Source of the DNA: UBA5796 sp040752455
GTDB lineage: Bacteria; Chloroflexota; Anaerolineae; Anaerolineales; Villigracilaceae
Direction of reading: 5' to 3'
Length of the DNA stretch: 64,000 nt
NCBI GenBank assembly: GCA_049324115.1
Contig: JBMOMN010000010.1
Coordinates: 76,041-140,040 of the forward strand
Below the pieces are notes generated by a model, which saw only the letters and a program-made list of their open reading frames with translations, made no database searches and had not been told where the DNA came from. Position numbers and translations under genes: made by a program. Below are positions 54,259-62,680 of this stretch, in pieces (within the stretch, counting starts at the first letter, position 1; each line of letters begins with the position of its first letter).

Positions 54259-54870
54259 ATGGAAAAAATTGATCTCAAGAAAACCTACAAAACGCTTTAC
54301 ACCGCCAAACCGCAGCCGGCCTTCGTGGACGTGCCGCCCCTGGGCTACCTGATGATTGACGGGGAGGGCGACCCGAACAAGGCGGCTGAATACCAGGAAT
54401 CCCTCCAGGCGCTCTACGGCGTGGCTTATACGCTCAAATTCCAAGCCAAGAAATCGCTGGGACGGGATTTCGGTGTGATGGGGCTGGAGGGGTTGTGGTG
54501 GGCCGAAGATATGGCCGGGTTCAGCATGGAGCGCAAGGACGACTGGCTGTGGACGATGATGATGCTCCAGCCGGATTTCGTCACCCCCGAACTGGCCGCT
54601 GCGGCAAAGGACGAAGCGCGGCGCAAGAAAGGCCAGGCGGCCATCGAACAGGTCCGCTTCGAGGTGTACGAGGAGGGGCTTTCGGCCCAGGTCATGCACC
54701 TCGGGCCGTATGACGCCGAACCGCCGACCATCGCCCGGCTGCACGAATTCATCCATGCCAACGGGTGTGAGCTGCGCGGCAAGCACCACGAAATCTATTT
54801 CGGCGACCCGCGCCGCACCGCCCCGGAGAAGTTGAAGACCATCATCCGGCAACCGGTGGAGAGAGTTTGA
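54259..54870 (+). CDS. GyrI-like small-molecule-binding-domain protein
   Basis: 203 residues. The start ATG 54259 follows GGAGGCAGAC. The conserved phrases FVDVPPLGYLMIDGEGDPN, FGVMGLEGLWWAEDM, VMHLGPYDAEPPTIARLHEFI and CELRGKHHEIYFGDPRR fit the stand-alone GyrI-like family (SHV-like fold) of unannotated bacterial proteins. No HTH domain. Such domains bind hydrophobic small molecules or act as hydrolases; no precise role can be assigned. Confidence 0.82.
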   Translation: MEKIDLKKTYKTLYTAKPQPAFVDVPPLGYLMIDGEGDPNKAAEYQESLQALYGVAYTLKFQAKKSLGRDFGVMGLEGLWWAEDMAGFSMERKDDWLWTMMMLQPDFVTPELAAAAKDEARRKKGQAAIEQVRFEVYEEGLSAQVMHLGPYDAEPPTIARLHEFIHANGCELRGKHHEIYFGDPRRTAPEKLKTIIRQPVERV

Positions 54871-54887
54871 AAATAGATTTTGGATTC

Positions 54888-55107
54888 TCTACCGGACAGA
54901 TTTTTGAGAAAACCTTTTTTCAACGCGAATTTCGCGGATTTGGCGAATACCCTGGCGGGTACGACGTGACGCGGATGTTTTGAAAAAGAAAATTCGCGAA
55001 ATTTGCTCCACACCTGCACTCCCTGGCACTGCCCGCCAGGGCAAGTGTGCGTGCGGTGCAAGTGTCCGCGTCATTCGCGTTAAGGTTTTTGGTTTTGTCC
55101 GGTAAAG
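54888..55107. repeat. About 220-bp MITE-like palindromic element with ACCGGACA ends
   Basis: Imperfect terminal inverted repeats CTCTACCGGACAGATTTT and TTTTGTCCGGTAAAG, inner arms AACGCGAAT (54922) and ATTCGCGTT (55073). Shares the TACCGGA terminus with the element at 32619. No gene inside. Confidence 0.7.
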
Positions 55108-55146
55108 AAACTTTGGAAGTCATCTTCCGGGCGACTCTTTGCAAAG

Positions 55147-55340
55147 CCACCAGTGGATCCGTTCAAACTCACTGGTGACTATTTGCAAAATCACCAGTGA
55201 TTCTGTTCAAAGTCACTGGTGATTCTATTCAAAGTCACTAGTGACTTTAAGTAAACTCACCAGTGACTTCAAGAAAAACCACTGGTGAGTTTAAGCGAAC
55301 CCACCAGTGAGTCCGGGAAAAGCCGCCAGTGGGTTTTCGT
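55147..55340. repeat. Array of 9 palindromes TCACTGGTGA phased at exactly 22 bp
   Basis: Units begin at 55147, 55169, 55191, 55213, 55235, 55257, 55279, 55301 and 55323. Each begins with a variant of TCACTGGTGA or TCACCAGTGA; the next 12 nt drift. The array runs up to the stop codon of the Nudix gene. It has the same period as the array at 53172 but a different core. Confidence 0.9.
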
Positions 55341-55943
55341 TCATAAGCCCAACACTTCCAGGAAATTGACCACCATCCGGGCGGTTGCGCCCCAGAGCAG
55401 TTCGCCGTCGAAGGGATGGTAGGCGATCAGCCGCACGCCGGTATCCGGGCGCTCGAACTCCCAGCGGTTGCGGCGGTCGGACAGCCAGCCCAGGGGCATG
55501 GTGAAAACCCGCCCGACCTCGACGCCCGAGACGCGGAAGACGTAAGGCCAGAGCGTTACCACCCCGACCACCGGCGTGACCCGGTAGCTGGTGATGGTCA
55601 CGACATCGTTCAGCCTCCCCAGCAGGCGCACGTCCGCCGGGCGCAGCCCGATCTCCTCGTCGGCTTCGCGCAGGGCGGTCTCCTCGGGAGCCGTCTCGCC
55701 GTCGTCGCAGGCCCCGCCGGGGAAGGAGACCTGTCCTTTATGGGATTCGACGATCTCGGTGCGGCGGGTGAAGAGCAGGTTCCAGCCGCCGTCCAGCCAA
55801 ACGAGGGGGACGAGCACTGCGGCGCACTTGAGCGGGTCGCGGATCAGTTCCGGGCGGACGCCTGTATCCGTGTTGGCGATCTTGCCGGGGATGTAGGCGG
55901 CCCGCAGGCGCTGGGTGATGTCGGCTTCGGTCAGGCCGGTCAT
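55341..55943 (-). CDS. CoA pyrophosphatase-type Nudix hydrolase (NudL-like)
   Basis: 200 residues. The CoA-specific UPF0035 motif precedes the Nudix box: LLFTRRTEIVESHKGQVSFPGG, then GGACDDGETAPEETALREADEEIGL. Expected to split CoA or acyl-CoA to 3',5'-ADP and 4'-phosphopantetheine. First Met 55943. It precedes no gene within 190 bp of its stop; the array at 55147 lies there. Confidence 0.9.
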   Translation of the reverse strand: MTGLTEADITQRLRAAYIPGKIANTDTGVRPELIRDPLKCAAVLVPLVWLDGGWNLLFTRRTEIVESHKGQVSFPGGACDDGETAPEETALREADEEIGLRPADVRLLGRLNDVVTITSYRVTPVVGVVTLWPYVFRVSGVEVGRVFTMPLGWLSDRRNRWEFERPDTGVRLIAYHPFDGELLWGATARMVVNFLEVLGL

Positions 55944-55955
55944 AGCACTGAGCGA

Positions 55956-56507
55956 TCAGCGATCAGGTCGGATGAGGCTGCCGCAGTAGTCACATTCGGC
56001 GGAGGCGGCGTCGAGCCACTCGACCTCGTCGGGGCGGAGGGGCGCGCCGCAGCCGGGACAATGCGTCGGTAACGTGACCCGGCCCACCGGTCCCGGGGCG
56101 CTCGGGGTGGCGGAGAAGCCCGGGAGGCGCTGGCGCAGCAGGCCGGTCACTTCCTCCGCTTCGGCGGTCAATCCCCGTTCGGTCAACTCGCGCACCACCC
56201 GCGGCCCGATCCGGCCCAGGGCGGCCAGGTTCCCGGCCGCGATCAGAGCGTTCAGGCCGTCTTTGATGCGGGCCATGCCGGTCTGGACATCCCCGGCCAT
56301 GACCCAGGCTTCACCGGCGCGCAGGGCAAAGCGCCCGGCGTTGGGTCCGCCGCGCATTTCGGCCCGGCGGGCGAGTTCGTCGAAGGCGGCGGCTGCGGCC
56401 CGGTAATCGCCGCCGGTGAAAAGCTGGTTGGCGCGCAGGAGCGCCGGGGGGACCTGGCGGGCCGGATTGGGGCGGGCAAGCCGCCCGCCGCGGAAACGTC
56501 GTCGCAT
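55956..56507 (-). CDS. TPR-like protein with C-terminal zinc ribbon
   Basis: 183 residues. Basic N-terminus (MRRRFRGGRLARPNP), helical repeats resembling TPR (ALLRANQLFTGGDYRAAAAAF, LRAGEAWVMAGDVQTGMARI) and a zinc ribbon CPGCGAPL...CDYCGSL. It lies 3 bp after trmI on the same strand, so it is likely co-transcribed, but no link to tRNA methylation is known. Confidence 0.72.
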   Translation of the reverse strand: MRRRFRGGRLARPNPARQVPPALLRANQLFTGGDYRAAAAAFDELARRAEMRGGPNAGRFALRAGEAWVMAGDVQTGMARIKDGLNALIAAGNLAALGRIGPRVVRELTERGLTAEAEEVTGLLRQRLPGFSATPSAPGPVGRVTLPTHCPGCGAPLRPDEVEWLDAASAECDYCGSLIRPDR

Positions 56508-56510
56508 GGG

Positions 56511-57362
56511 TTATTCTCCTTCCGATTTGTCCACGTGTTGCTCGGCTATCAACTCGGCGGCGCGCGGGTCGTCGCCGGGTTCGATGCGGCGGGCGAAGGT
56601 CAGGAAGCCGGTGTGGGCCACCATCCGGTCGGTGGGGCGCAGGCGGAGCGGCTCGGGCTTGTAGTAACGCAGCAGCACTTCGCACACCTCCACGAAGGCG
56701 AATTTGTTGCGCCGCAGGGCGTGGAGCAGATCGGCCACCTGGTTGACGGTGGGGACCAGGCCGCAGAAGAACCCGCCCGGCTTGAGCGCGCCGCGCACCT
56801 GCGGGATGTAATCGTAGGGGTTGGGCACGTCCAGGAAGAAAGCGTCCACGTCAGTCTCGGCAATCCCGTCGCCGATGTCGCCCAGGTGGAGCGTGACCTG
56901 CTCCAGCAGGCCCAGGCGGGATAAATTCTTGGACGCCAGGTTCTGCATCTCCGGGCGGACCTCGTAGGAGATGACCTTTCCCCCGGCCCCGACCGCGTAC
57001 GCCAGCGCAATCGTCATGGACCCGGAGCCTGTTCCCGTTTCGAGGACGGTCATCCCCGGCCCGATGCCCATCGTGGTCAGGATGAAGCCGATGTCTTTGG
57101 GATAGAGGATCTGGGTATTGCGCTTCAGGCTGAGCAACAGGTCGGCCAGCGAGGGCTGGAGCAGGAAGAACGGCGCGCCGAGGTGGCTGAAGACCTGCGT
57201 CCCCCAGGGCAGGCCAATCAGGTCGTCGTGGCGGACGATGCCGCGATGGGTGTGATACTCCCCGCCCTCGACGAGCGGGAAGATGAAGTTCTTGTGGCGC
57301 AGGCCGACCAGTTGGGCCAGGTCGCCGGCGCGGGCGTGGGTGCCGTGCAGGTTCCAGGTCAT
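56511..57362 (-). CDS. trmI: tRNA (adenine-58-N1)-methyltransferase TrmI
   Basis: 283 residues. AdoMet-binding VLETGTGSGSMTIALAYAVG, then SYEVRPEMQNLASKNL and the motif DVDAFFLDVPNPYDYI. N-terminal FPLVEGGEYHTHRGIVRHDDLIG is the family's beta domain. Methylates A58 in the T loop. First gene of the operon with the TPR protein. Confidence 0.94.
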   Translation of the reverse strand: MTWNLHGTHARAGDLAQLVGLRHKNFIFPLVEGGEYHTHRGIVRHDDLIGLPWGTQVFSHLGAPFFLLQPSLADLLLSLKRNTQILYPKDIGFILTTMGIGPGMTVLETGTGSGSMTIALAYAVGAGGKVISYEVRPEMQNLASKNLSRLGLLEQVTLHLGDIGDGIAETDVDAFFLDVPNPYDYIPQVRGALKPGGFFCGLVPTVNQVADLLHALRRNKFAFVEVCEVLLRYYKPEPLRLRPTDRMVAHTGFLTFARRIEPGDDPRAAELIAEQHVDKSEGE

Positions 57363-57368
57363 GGTAAA

Positions 57369-57412
57369 TCACCACAAAGACACGGAGAACACAAAGTTTT
57401 TCTTTGTGGTGA
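57369..57412. repeat. CACCACAAAGACACGGAG palindromic element
   Basis: CACCACAAAGA pairs with TCTTTGTGGTG; intergenic, between trmI and the S9 peptidase gene. Confidence 0.7.
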
Positions 57413-57419
57413 ACTCCTT

Positions 57420-59339
57420 CTAGGGCTTCAACTTTTCAGCGAAGAATTCCGTGATGGCAGTGTAGCAGCGGACGCGGTTTTCGTATTTGAGCACGTCGTG
57501 GCCTTCATCCTCGAAGATGAGCAGTTCCATGTCCTTGCCGGCTTTCTTGAGTTCGCCCACCAGGTCTTCCGATTCGGCCGCGACCACGCGCGGGTCGTTG
57601 CGTCCCTGGATGACCAGCATCGGGCAGGCCAGGCCGTCCAGGTAGCTCTTGGGCGAGCGGTCTTTCAGGTGGGCCAGACCCTCGACGGTCGCAGGATCGC
57701 CGATGGCCAGTTTGAAATAGGGCTTCCAGGTTTCGGGGATGCGCTCGGAAAACGTCACCAGGTCGTAGGGGCCGAACATGTCGCAGGAGGCGGCCCACAG
57801 GTCCGGGTGGCGGCCGGCCAGGGTCAGGGTCATGTAGCCGCCGTAGGAACGCCCGACCACGGCCGCCCGCTTCACGTCCAGGCGTTTGTCCTTCGGCAGG
57901 ACCTTCGTCATGGCGTGGACGTGGTCGAGGCGGTCGTTCCCGCCCCAGTCCATATCCACTTTTTTGGTGTATTCCAGCCCGTAGCCGGAGCTGCCGCGCA
58001 CGTTCGGCACGAAGACGGCGAAGCCGCGCAGGGTGAGGAACTGGATCAGCGGCATCGAGAACCAGGCGAAGTCCGGGCGCTCCTGCGACTGCGGCCCGCC
58101 GTGGATGTAGTACACCACCGGGCGCGGCCCCTCGAAGCCGAGGTCTTTGGCGGGCATGTACAGCCGGGCCGAGGTGCGCAGGCCGTCGAACGATTCGAAG
58201 GAATAATCCTCGCCCTTCGACAGGAGGTTATCGGGGATGCCGAGGATGCGCTCGTTGGTATGCATCACGAAGGTTTCCCGGTCCTTGCCTTCGATGGTGT
58301 AGATCTGGGTCGGCGAGGTGGCCGTGGAGAAGGAAACCACGAAGCGGTCTTTGGCTTTGTCGTAGTAGGCGTGTTCGAGCACCCCGTTGTCGAGCGGTTC
58401 GGGGCCGACCAGGGCGTAGCGCAGTTTCATCAGGCGTTTGTCTTCGTTGAAGGCCGCTTCGTACAGCCAGTTGCAGCCGTCAATGTTGAAACCGACCAGG
58501 TAGCGCGTGCCCTTGAGGTGCGAGACGTAGGTCATCTCGCCGATGCCGCTGTGCGAAACGCCCTCGAGTTCCACCGGCTCGATCACCCCCGGCCTGGACA
58601 GGTCAATGTAGCCGAGGCTGTACTTGTCGCTGAAGACCGCGCTGGTGACGACCGCCCCTTTCCCGCTGGGGCTGAACTCGGACGAACCCAAGCCGTTGAG
58701 CGGGACCTGTTCGCCCTCGGCCCGTTCGGTGAGCGGCTTGCCGTAAAGGAGGCGCTTCCCGCCATCCTCCCACAGGAAGAGCACGTTGTCGCCGACGGTG
58801 TATCCCTCGCCGATGAAGACGCGCTTGTGCTCCTCGTCGTTGCCGGACGGGAACGCGCCATACATCGATTCGTCCAGTTTCACCAGCTCGCCGGTGGTCA
58901 GGTTGCACTGGTAGCCCTCGTTGAGCGGCTTGTCGCGGCGTTCGGCGGCGATGTAAAGGATATTCTTCTCGATGTCGCACTCGCCCAGGTGGCAGCGGTA
59001 TTCGGCAAAGTAATTGTCGAAGGCCGGTTCGGGGAAACCGCCGTCAATCGGGATGAGCATCGGCTGGTAGTTTTCGTCGCCGTCGCGGTCAATCATCACC
59101 AGGATTTTGCCCAGGCGCGGGAAGACGAAGAACGAGTGCCCGCCGATCAGGTGCGGGTTCTGCAAGGCGATGTTCGGCGGGAGCAAAGGCTCGGGCACCG
59201 ATCCGCCGTATTCCATGGCGTACAGGCTCAGGTGTCCCGAAAGGTTGCTGATGAAAAATATCCGGTCGCCGGCGATCTGGGGGGCGATGAACAGACGGGC
59301 AGAGAGGAACGATTCGATCCGATACATTTTTTTCTCCAT
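57420..59339 (-). CDS. Prolyl oligopeptidase-family (S9) serine peptidase
   Basis: 639 residues, no signal peptide, so cytoplasmic. N-terminal beta-propeller region (residues about 20-370), C-terminal alpha/beta hydrolase with nucleophile VVGRSYGGYMTLTL (Ser about 496), Asp in VIQGRNDPRVV and His in FEDEGHDVLKYENR. Family members cleave oligopeptides or remove acyl-amino acids; the IHGGPQSQERP oxyanion strand is typical of acylaminoacyl peptidase-like S9C enzymes. Confidence 0.9.
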   Translation of the reverse strand: MEKKMYRIESFLSARLFIAPQIAGDRIFFISNLSGHLSLYAMEYGGSVPEPLLPPNIALQNPHLIGGHSFFVFPRLGKILVMIDRDGDENYQPMLIPIDGGFPEPAFDNYFAEYRCHLGECDIEKNILYIAAERRDKPLNEGYQCNLTTGELVKLDESMYGAFPSGNDEEHKRVFIGEGYTVGDNVLFLWEDGGKRLLYGKPLTERAEGEQVPLNGLGSSEFSPSGKGAVVTSAVFSDKYSLGYIDLSRPGVIEPVELEGVSHSGIGEMTYVSHLKGTRYLVGFNIDGCNWLYEAAFNEDKRLMKLRYALVGPEPLDNGVLEHAYYDKAKDRFVVSFSTATSPTQIYTIEGKDRETFVMHTNERILGIPDNLLSKGEDYSFESFDGLRTSARLYMPAKDLGFEGPRPVVYYIHGGPQSQERPDFAWFSMPLIQFLTLRGFAVFVPNVRGSSGYGLEYTKKVDMDWGGNDRLDHVHAMTKVLPKDKRLDVKRAAVVGRSYGGYMTLTLAGRHPDLWAASCDMFGPYDLVTFSERIPETWKPYFKLAIGDPATVEGLAHLKDRSPKSYLDGLACPMLVIQGRNDPRVVAAESEDLVGELKKAGKDMELLIFEDEGHDVLKYENRVRCYTAITEFFAEKLKP

Positions 59340-59350
59340 TGATTTATGTG

Positions 59351-59423
59351 GCAGGCCATGTTTGCAACATGGCCTCGCCGGGCGCTAACATGGCTTTTCC
59401 GGTCACGTTGGAAACATGACCTA
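59351..59423. repeat. Two-hairpin repeat AGGCCATGTTTGCAACATGGCCT
   Basis: Hairpin AGGCCATGTT/AACATGGCCT and a related GGTCACGTTGGAAACATGACC hairpin; a related sequence is at 4186-4205. Confidence 0.7.
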
Positions 59424-59690
59424 CTTGCGTTCGATTTCGACCAGGCTGAGCCAGTAACCCAGGCCCAGGAACAGCAGGCTGCCGAGGGTGGCAAACCCGG
59501 CCTCCAGCGCGCCGACCGGGACGAAACTCCAGCCGAGGGCGCCGGCGGCAAAATGCCCGATCCAGAACCCCGCCCACGACAGCACGAGGTACAGGGCCAG
59601 CCGTCCCAGCGAGCCGCCGCGCAGCAGGTGGAAGGCCGCGCCGTAAAGGGTCGAGAGCACCACACCGAGAAGGATGGACGGCAGGGTCAT
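59421..59690 (-). CDS. Small membrane protein
   Basis: 89 residues, three membrane helices (LPSILLGVVLSTLYGAAFHLL, ALYLVLSWAGFWIGHF, LGSLLFLGLGYWLSLVEIE). The ATG overlaps the previous stop by ATGA, so it is translationally coupled to the 151-residue protein. No family recognised. Confidence 0.7.
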   Translation of the reverse strand: MTLPSILLGVVLSTLYGAAFHLLRGGSLGRLALYLVLSWAGFWIGHFAAGALGWSFVPVGALEAGFATLGSLLFLGLGYWLSLVEIERK

Positions 59691-60142
59691 GGGATCGTCT
59701 TCAGTTCGCTGAAAAAGTAGGTCCGGTCTTCTTCCTCGGCGATGGCGTGACCGGCTTCGTTCGCCAGCAGCAGGTACTCGTCCCGGCGGGAGAGGTCGCC
59801 CATCACGGCGCAGGCGCGGGCCAGGGCCTCGTAAGCGAACGCCAGGTCGAAATCGCCGTAGCCGTTGGCGTGGCACAGGTCGAGCGAGCTTTTGGCGTAA
59901 CGCAAAGCCGTCTCGCCCAGGCCCAGCGTGGCGTACACGCGGGAGATCTGCCAGTCGCCGCGGGCGAACTCCAGCGGCGTGCCGATCTGTCCCCAATGAT
60001 AGCGCGAGGCGTGCGCCATGTGGACCATCGTGGCATCTTCGTCGGAGGTGCGGTCGGGTTTGTCGAGCAGGCTCCAGGTCCCGTTGAAGCAATCCACCGC
60101 GAATTTGCGGTGCAAGGTTGTGACGTCCATTTCTTCCGGCAT
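59687..60142 (-). CDS. Conserved helical-repeat protein of unknown function
   Basis: 151 residues: MDVTTLHRKFAVDCFNGTWSLL, MVHMAHASRYHWGQIG, ARGDWQISRVYATLGLGETAL, FDLAFAYEALARACAVMGD. Reads as TPR-like helices with conserved Trp, His and Arg. Coupled to the small membrane protein by ATGA overlap. No enzyme motif is certain. Confidence 0.75.
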   Translation of the reverse strand: MPEEMDVTTLHRKFAVDCFNGTWSLLDKPDRTSDEDATMVHMAHASRYHWGQIGTPLEFARGDWQISRVYATLGLGETALRYAKSSLDLCHANGYGDFDLAFAYEALARACAVMGDLSRRDEYLLLANEAGHAIAEEEDRTYFFSELKTIP

Positions 60143-60159
60143 TTTTTCTCCTTTCCCGC

Positions 60160-60253
60160 GAGGGTGCGTCGCACCTTCCCAAAGGGACTTTTCCAGACGG
60201 GAGACGCTCCCATTTAACGGGATTCGGCTAAAAGTCTGGTGCGACGCACTCCC
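60160..60253. repeat. GGTGCGTCGCACC-family inverted repeat
   Basis: GAGGGTGCGTCGCACC and CTGGTGCGACGCACTCCC arms with an inner AAAGGGACTTTT hairpin. Confidence 0.75.
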
Positions 60254-60271
60254 GGAATGACAAATTTGAAA

Positions 60272-61336
60272 TCAGACGATGATCCCGCCGCCGAGCAGCC
60301 TGTCCCCGTCATAGAAGACGGCTGCCTGCCCCGGGGTGACGTCCCGCTGCGGAGCGTCGAACCGGACCCGGGCCTGTGTGCCGCTTTCGAGGGGCGTCAC
60401 CTCGGCCCAGGCCTCCCGCGCCGTATAGCGGATCTTGACCTCGGCCTGGAACGGCCCGTCCGGCGCCTCGCCGGAAATCCAGTTGACCTGGCGGGCGGTC
60501 AGTTCGTGTGAACCGAGTTCATCTTGTGTGCCGACGACTAAAGTGTTGCTGGCCGCGTGTTTCGAGATGACGTACAAAGGCACGGGCGATGACAGGCCGA
60601 GTCCCTTGCGTTGGCCGATGGTGTAATTGGCCAGGCCGCTATGCCCGCCGATGACCGTCCCGTCGGTGTTGACGATCTCGCCGGGGACCAGCATCTGCGG
60701 GGCGTTGCGCCGGATGAAATTACGGTAGTCGTCGCCCGCCAGGAAGCACAAATCCTGGCTGTCGGGCCGCTTGTGGACGGGCAGGTTCAGCGATGCGGCA
60801 ATTTTTCGGATCTCCGTTTTGGGATATTCACCGACGGGGAACAGGGCATGCTTGAGTTTGTCCTGCGTCAGAACGTGTAATACGTAAGATTGATCTTTGG
60901 AATGATCCACCGCCCGCAACAAATTCTGCATTCCTGATTCTGAATTCTGAATTCGCACGTAGTGTCCCGTCGCCATGAAATCCGCCCCGATCGCCAGGGC
61001 GTGCTCCAGCAGGAACGTCCACCTGATCTGGCGGTTGCACAGCAGGCAGGGATTGGGCGTCGCGCCCCGGGCGTAGCCGTCGAGGAAGTATTCGACCACG
61101 GTCGAGCGGAAGACATCCTTGGCGTCCACCACGTAAAAGGGGATGTCCAGTTTGGCCGCGACCCGCCGCGCCATGGCCATCGAATCGGGCGTGCAGCAGC
61201 GGTTCGAGTCTTCCTTCCCCGGCTCGGACCACAGGCGCAGCATCATCCCGGTCACGTCATGGCCCTGCTGCTTGAGCAAAGCCGCCGCAACGGACGAATC
61301 CACCCCTCCAGACATGGCAACGACAACTTTTGGCAT
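60272..61336 (-). CDS. mnmA: tRNA-uridine 2-sulfurtransferase MnmA
   Basis: 354 residues. PP-loop SGGVDSSVAAALL, catalytic Cys in TPNPCLLCNRQIRW and second Cys in SQDLCFLAGDDY, and the C-terminal beta domain (YTIGQRKGLGL). Thiolates U34 of tRNA Lys/Glu/Gln with sulfur relayed from a cysteine desulfurase, which is encoded just upstream. The peptide RIQNSESGMQNL after GHYV is encoded by a repeat (60922-60953) inserted in a loop. Confidence 0.95.
   Translation of the reverse strand: MPKVVVAMSGGVDSSVAAALLKQQGHDVTGMMLRLWSEPGKEDSNRCCTPDSMAMARRVAAKLDIPFYVVDAKDVFRSTVVEYFLDGYARGATPNPCLLCNRQIRWTFLLEHALAIGADFMATGHYVRIQNSESGMQNLLRAVDHSKDQSYVLHVLTQDKLKHALFPVGEYPKTEIRKIAASLNLPVHKRPDSQDLCFLAGDDYRNFIRRNAPQMLVPGEIVNTDGTVIGGHSGLANYTIGQRKGLGLSSPVPLYVISKHAASNTLVVGTQDELGSHELTARQVNWISGEAPDGPFQAEVKIRYTAREAWAEVTPLESGTQARVRFDAPQRDVTPGQAAVFYDGDRLLGGGIIV
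60922..60953. repeat. ATTCTGAATTCTGAATTC repeat inside mnmA
   Basis: Short direct repeats of ATTCTGA, in frame; encodes RIQNSESGMQN. Confidence 0.7.
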
Positions 61337-61342
61337 GATAAA

Positions 61343-61440
61343 CGGTAATTGGTGAATGGTAAGCGGTAAGTAAAAAGTGAGCAGTAAAACGTAATGCGTA
61401 AAAAGTTGCCATAATTCGAGAAGGCTTTACTTTTTACCTT
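61343..61440. repeat. Short degenerate repeats between mnmA and the desulfurase gene
   Basis: GGTAATTGGTGAATGGTAAGCGGTAAG type units as in priA; no gene. Confidence 0.5.
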
Positions 61441-62588
61441 TACTTCAAAGAACGAGCCTTTTCGACCAATGAAGGTAACGCCTGCAAAAAAGCCTCCACA
61501 TCGGCAGGAGTTGTGCCTGCGCCGAGGGTGACGCGCAGGGAGCCGAGGCCCCAGTCGCGGTCAAATCCCAGGGCGGTGATGACGCCGCTCGGTTCGGGGT
61601 TGCCGGTCTTGCAGGCCGAGCCGGACGAGCAGGCGAACCCGGCCGCGTCGAGCATTTGCAGCAGCAGGTTGCCGTCCACATCCTTGAAGACGAACGAGGC
61701 GTGGTTGGGGACGCGGGAAACGGGATGCCCCGTCAGTTGTGAATCGGGGATCTCCTCGAGCACCGCGCCGATGATCCGGTCGCGCAGCGGCTGGACGTGG
61801 GCGGCACGGGCCTGGCGCTCCTCGTCCGCCAGGCGCAGGGCCTCGGCAAAACCGACGATGTAGGGCACGTTGCTCGTCCCGGCTCGCAGGCCGTGTTCCT
61901 GCCCGCCGCCGGTGATGACCTGGTAGATCGGCGTCCCCTTGCGGATGTAGAGCGCCCCGACGCCTTTCGGCCCGTAGAATTTGTGCCCGCCCAGCGACAT
62001 CAAATCCACGCCGAGAGCCTGCACGTCCACCGGGAGGTAAGCCGCGGCCTGGACCGCGTCGGTGTGGAAGGGGACGCCCCGGGCGCGGCAGACGGCGGCG
62101 ATCTCACGGATCGGGTTGACCGTGCCGATCTCGTTGTTCGAGTACATGACCGAGACGATGGCCGTTTTATCGCAAAGCGCCTTTTCGACGGCTTCGGGCG
62201 TGATCTTGCCGGCCGCATCCACCTCCAGCCATTCGACCTTGAAGCCGTAATATTTCTCCAGGTCTTCGGCGGTCTTGCTGACGGCGGGATGCTCGGCCCG
62301 GTTGGTAATGATCCACTCTGCGCCGGATTGATCTCGTTTCGCCATCGAGACCCCGCGCAGGGCCAGGTTGTCGGATTCGGAGCCGCAGGAGGTGAAAACG
62401 ACCTCGTCGGCGCGGCAGTTCAGGGTCCGGGCCACGCTCTCGCGGGCCTCGTCCACGGCGGCTTCGGCCCGCTGTCCATAACGGTGGACGGACGACGGGT
62501 TGCCGAAGTCGTCGCTGAAATAGGGGGACATCGCCTCGCGGACGCGAGGGTCAACGGGGGTGGTGGCAGCGTAATCCAGATAAACCAT
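61440..62588 (-). CDS. Cysteine desulfurase (IscS/NifS type)
   Basis: 382 residues. PLP-dependent; removes sulfur from cysteine for tRNA thiolation and Fe-S clusters. PLP Lys in SLGGHKFYGPKGVG, catalytic Cys in SSGSACKTGNPEPS, N-terminal VYLDYAATTPVDPRV. Leaderless-looking promoter: TATAAT 7 nt before ATG 62588. Directly upstream of mnmA, a common functional pair. The long SSGSACKTG loop places it in the IscS/NifS rather than SufS class. Confidence 0.94.
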   Translation of the reverse strand: MVYLDYAATTPVDPRVREAMSPYFSDDFGNPSSVHRYGQRAEAAVDEARESVARTLNCRADEVVFTSCGSESDNLALRGVSMAKRDQSGAEWIITNRAEHPAVSKTAEDLEKYYGFKVEWLEVDAAGKITPEAVEKALCDKTAIVSVMYSNNEIGTVNPIREIAAVCRARGVPFHTDAVQAAAYLPVDVQALGVDLMSLGGHKFYGPKGVGALYIRKGTPIYQVITGGGQEHGLRAGTSNVPYIVGFAEALRLADEERQARAAHVQPLRDRIIGAVLEEIPDSQLTGHPVSRVPNHASFVFKDVDGNLLLQMLDAAGFACSSGSACKTGNPEPSGVITALGFDRDWGLGSLRVTLGAGTTPADVEAFLQALPSLVEKARSLK

Positions 62589-62595
62589 GTCCGCA

Positions 62596-62601
62596 ATTAT
62601 A
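62596..62601 (-). promoter_or_regulatory. -10 box of the cysteine desulfurase gene
   Basis: TATAAT on the minus strand, 7 nt before the ATG. Confidence 0.55.
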
Positions 62602-62617
62602 CCCCCGCAATAATGCA

Positions 62618-62679
62618 GCCACAGAGACGCGGAGACACCGAGATTAAAAACTCAGTGTCTCAGTGTCTTCGTGGTGAGA
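62618..62679. repeat. CCACAGAGACGCGGAGACAC palindromic element
   Basis: Same family as 42587 and 57369; CACAGAGAC against GTCTTCGTGGTG. Confidence 0.7.
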
Positions 62680-62680
62680 T

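Noticed and set aside
54888..55107. A small gene in the region between the GyrI-like and NudL-like genes
   Set aside because: Short frames there follow the inverted repeat and have no ribosome site or recognisable sequence.
55147..55340. CRISPR array or tandem minisatellite
   Set aside because: No unique spacers; the cores are degenerate short palindromes, better called a phased repeat.
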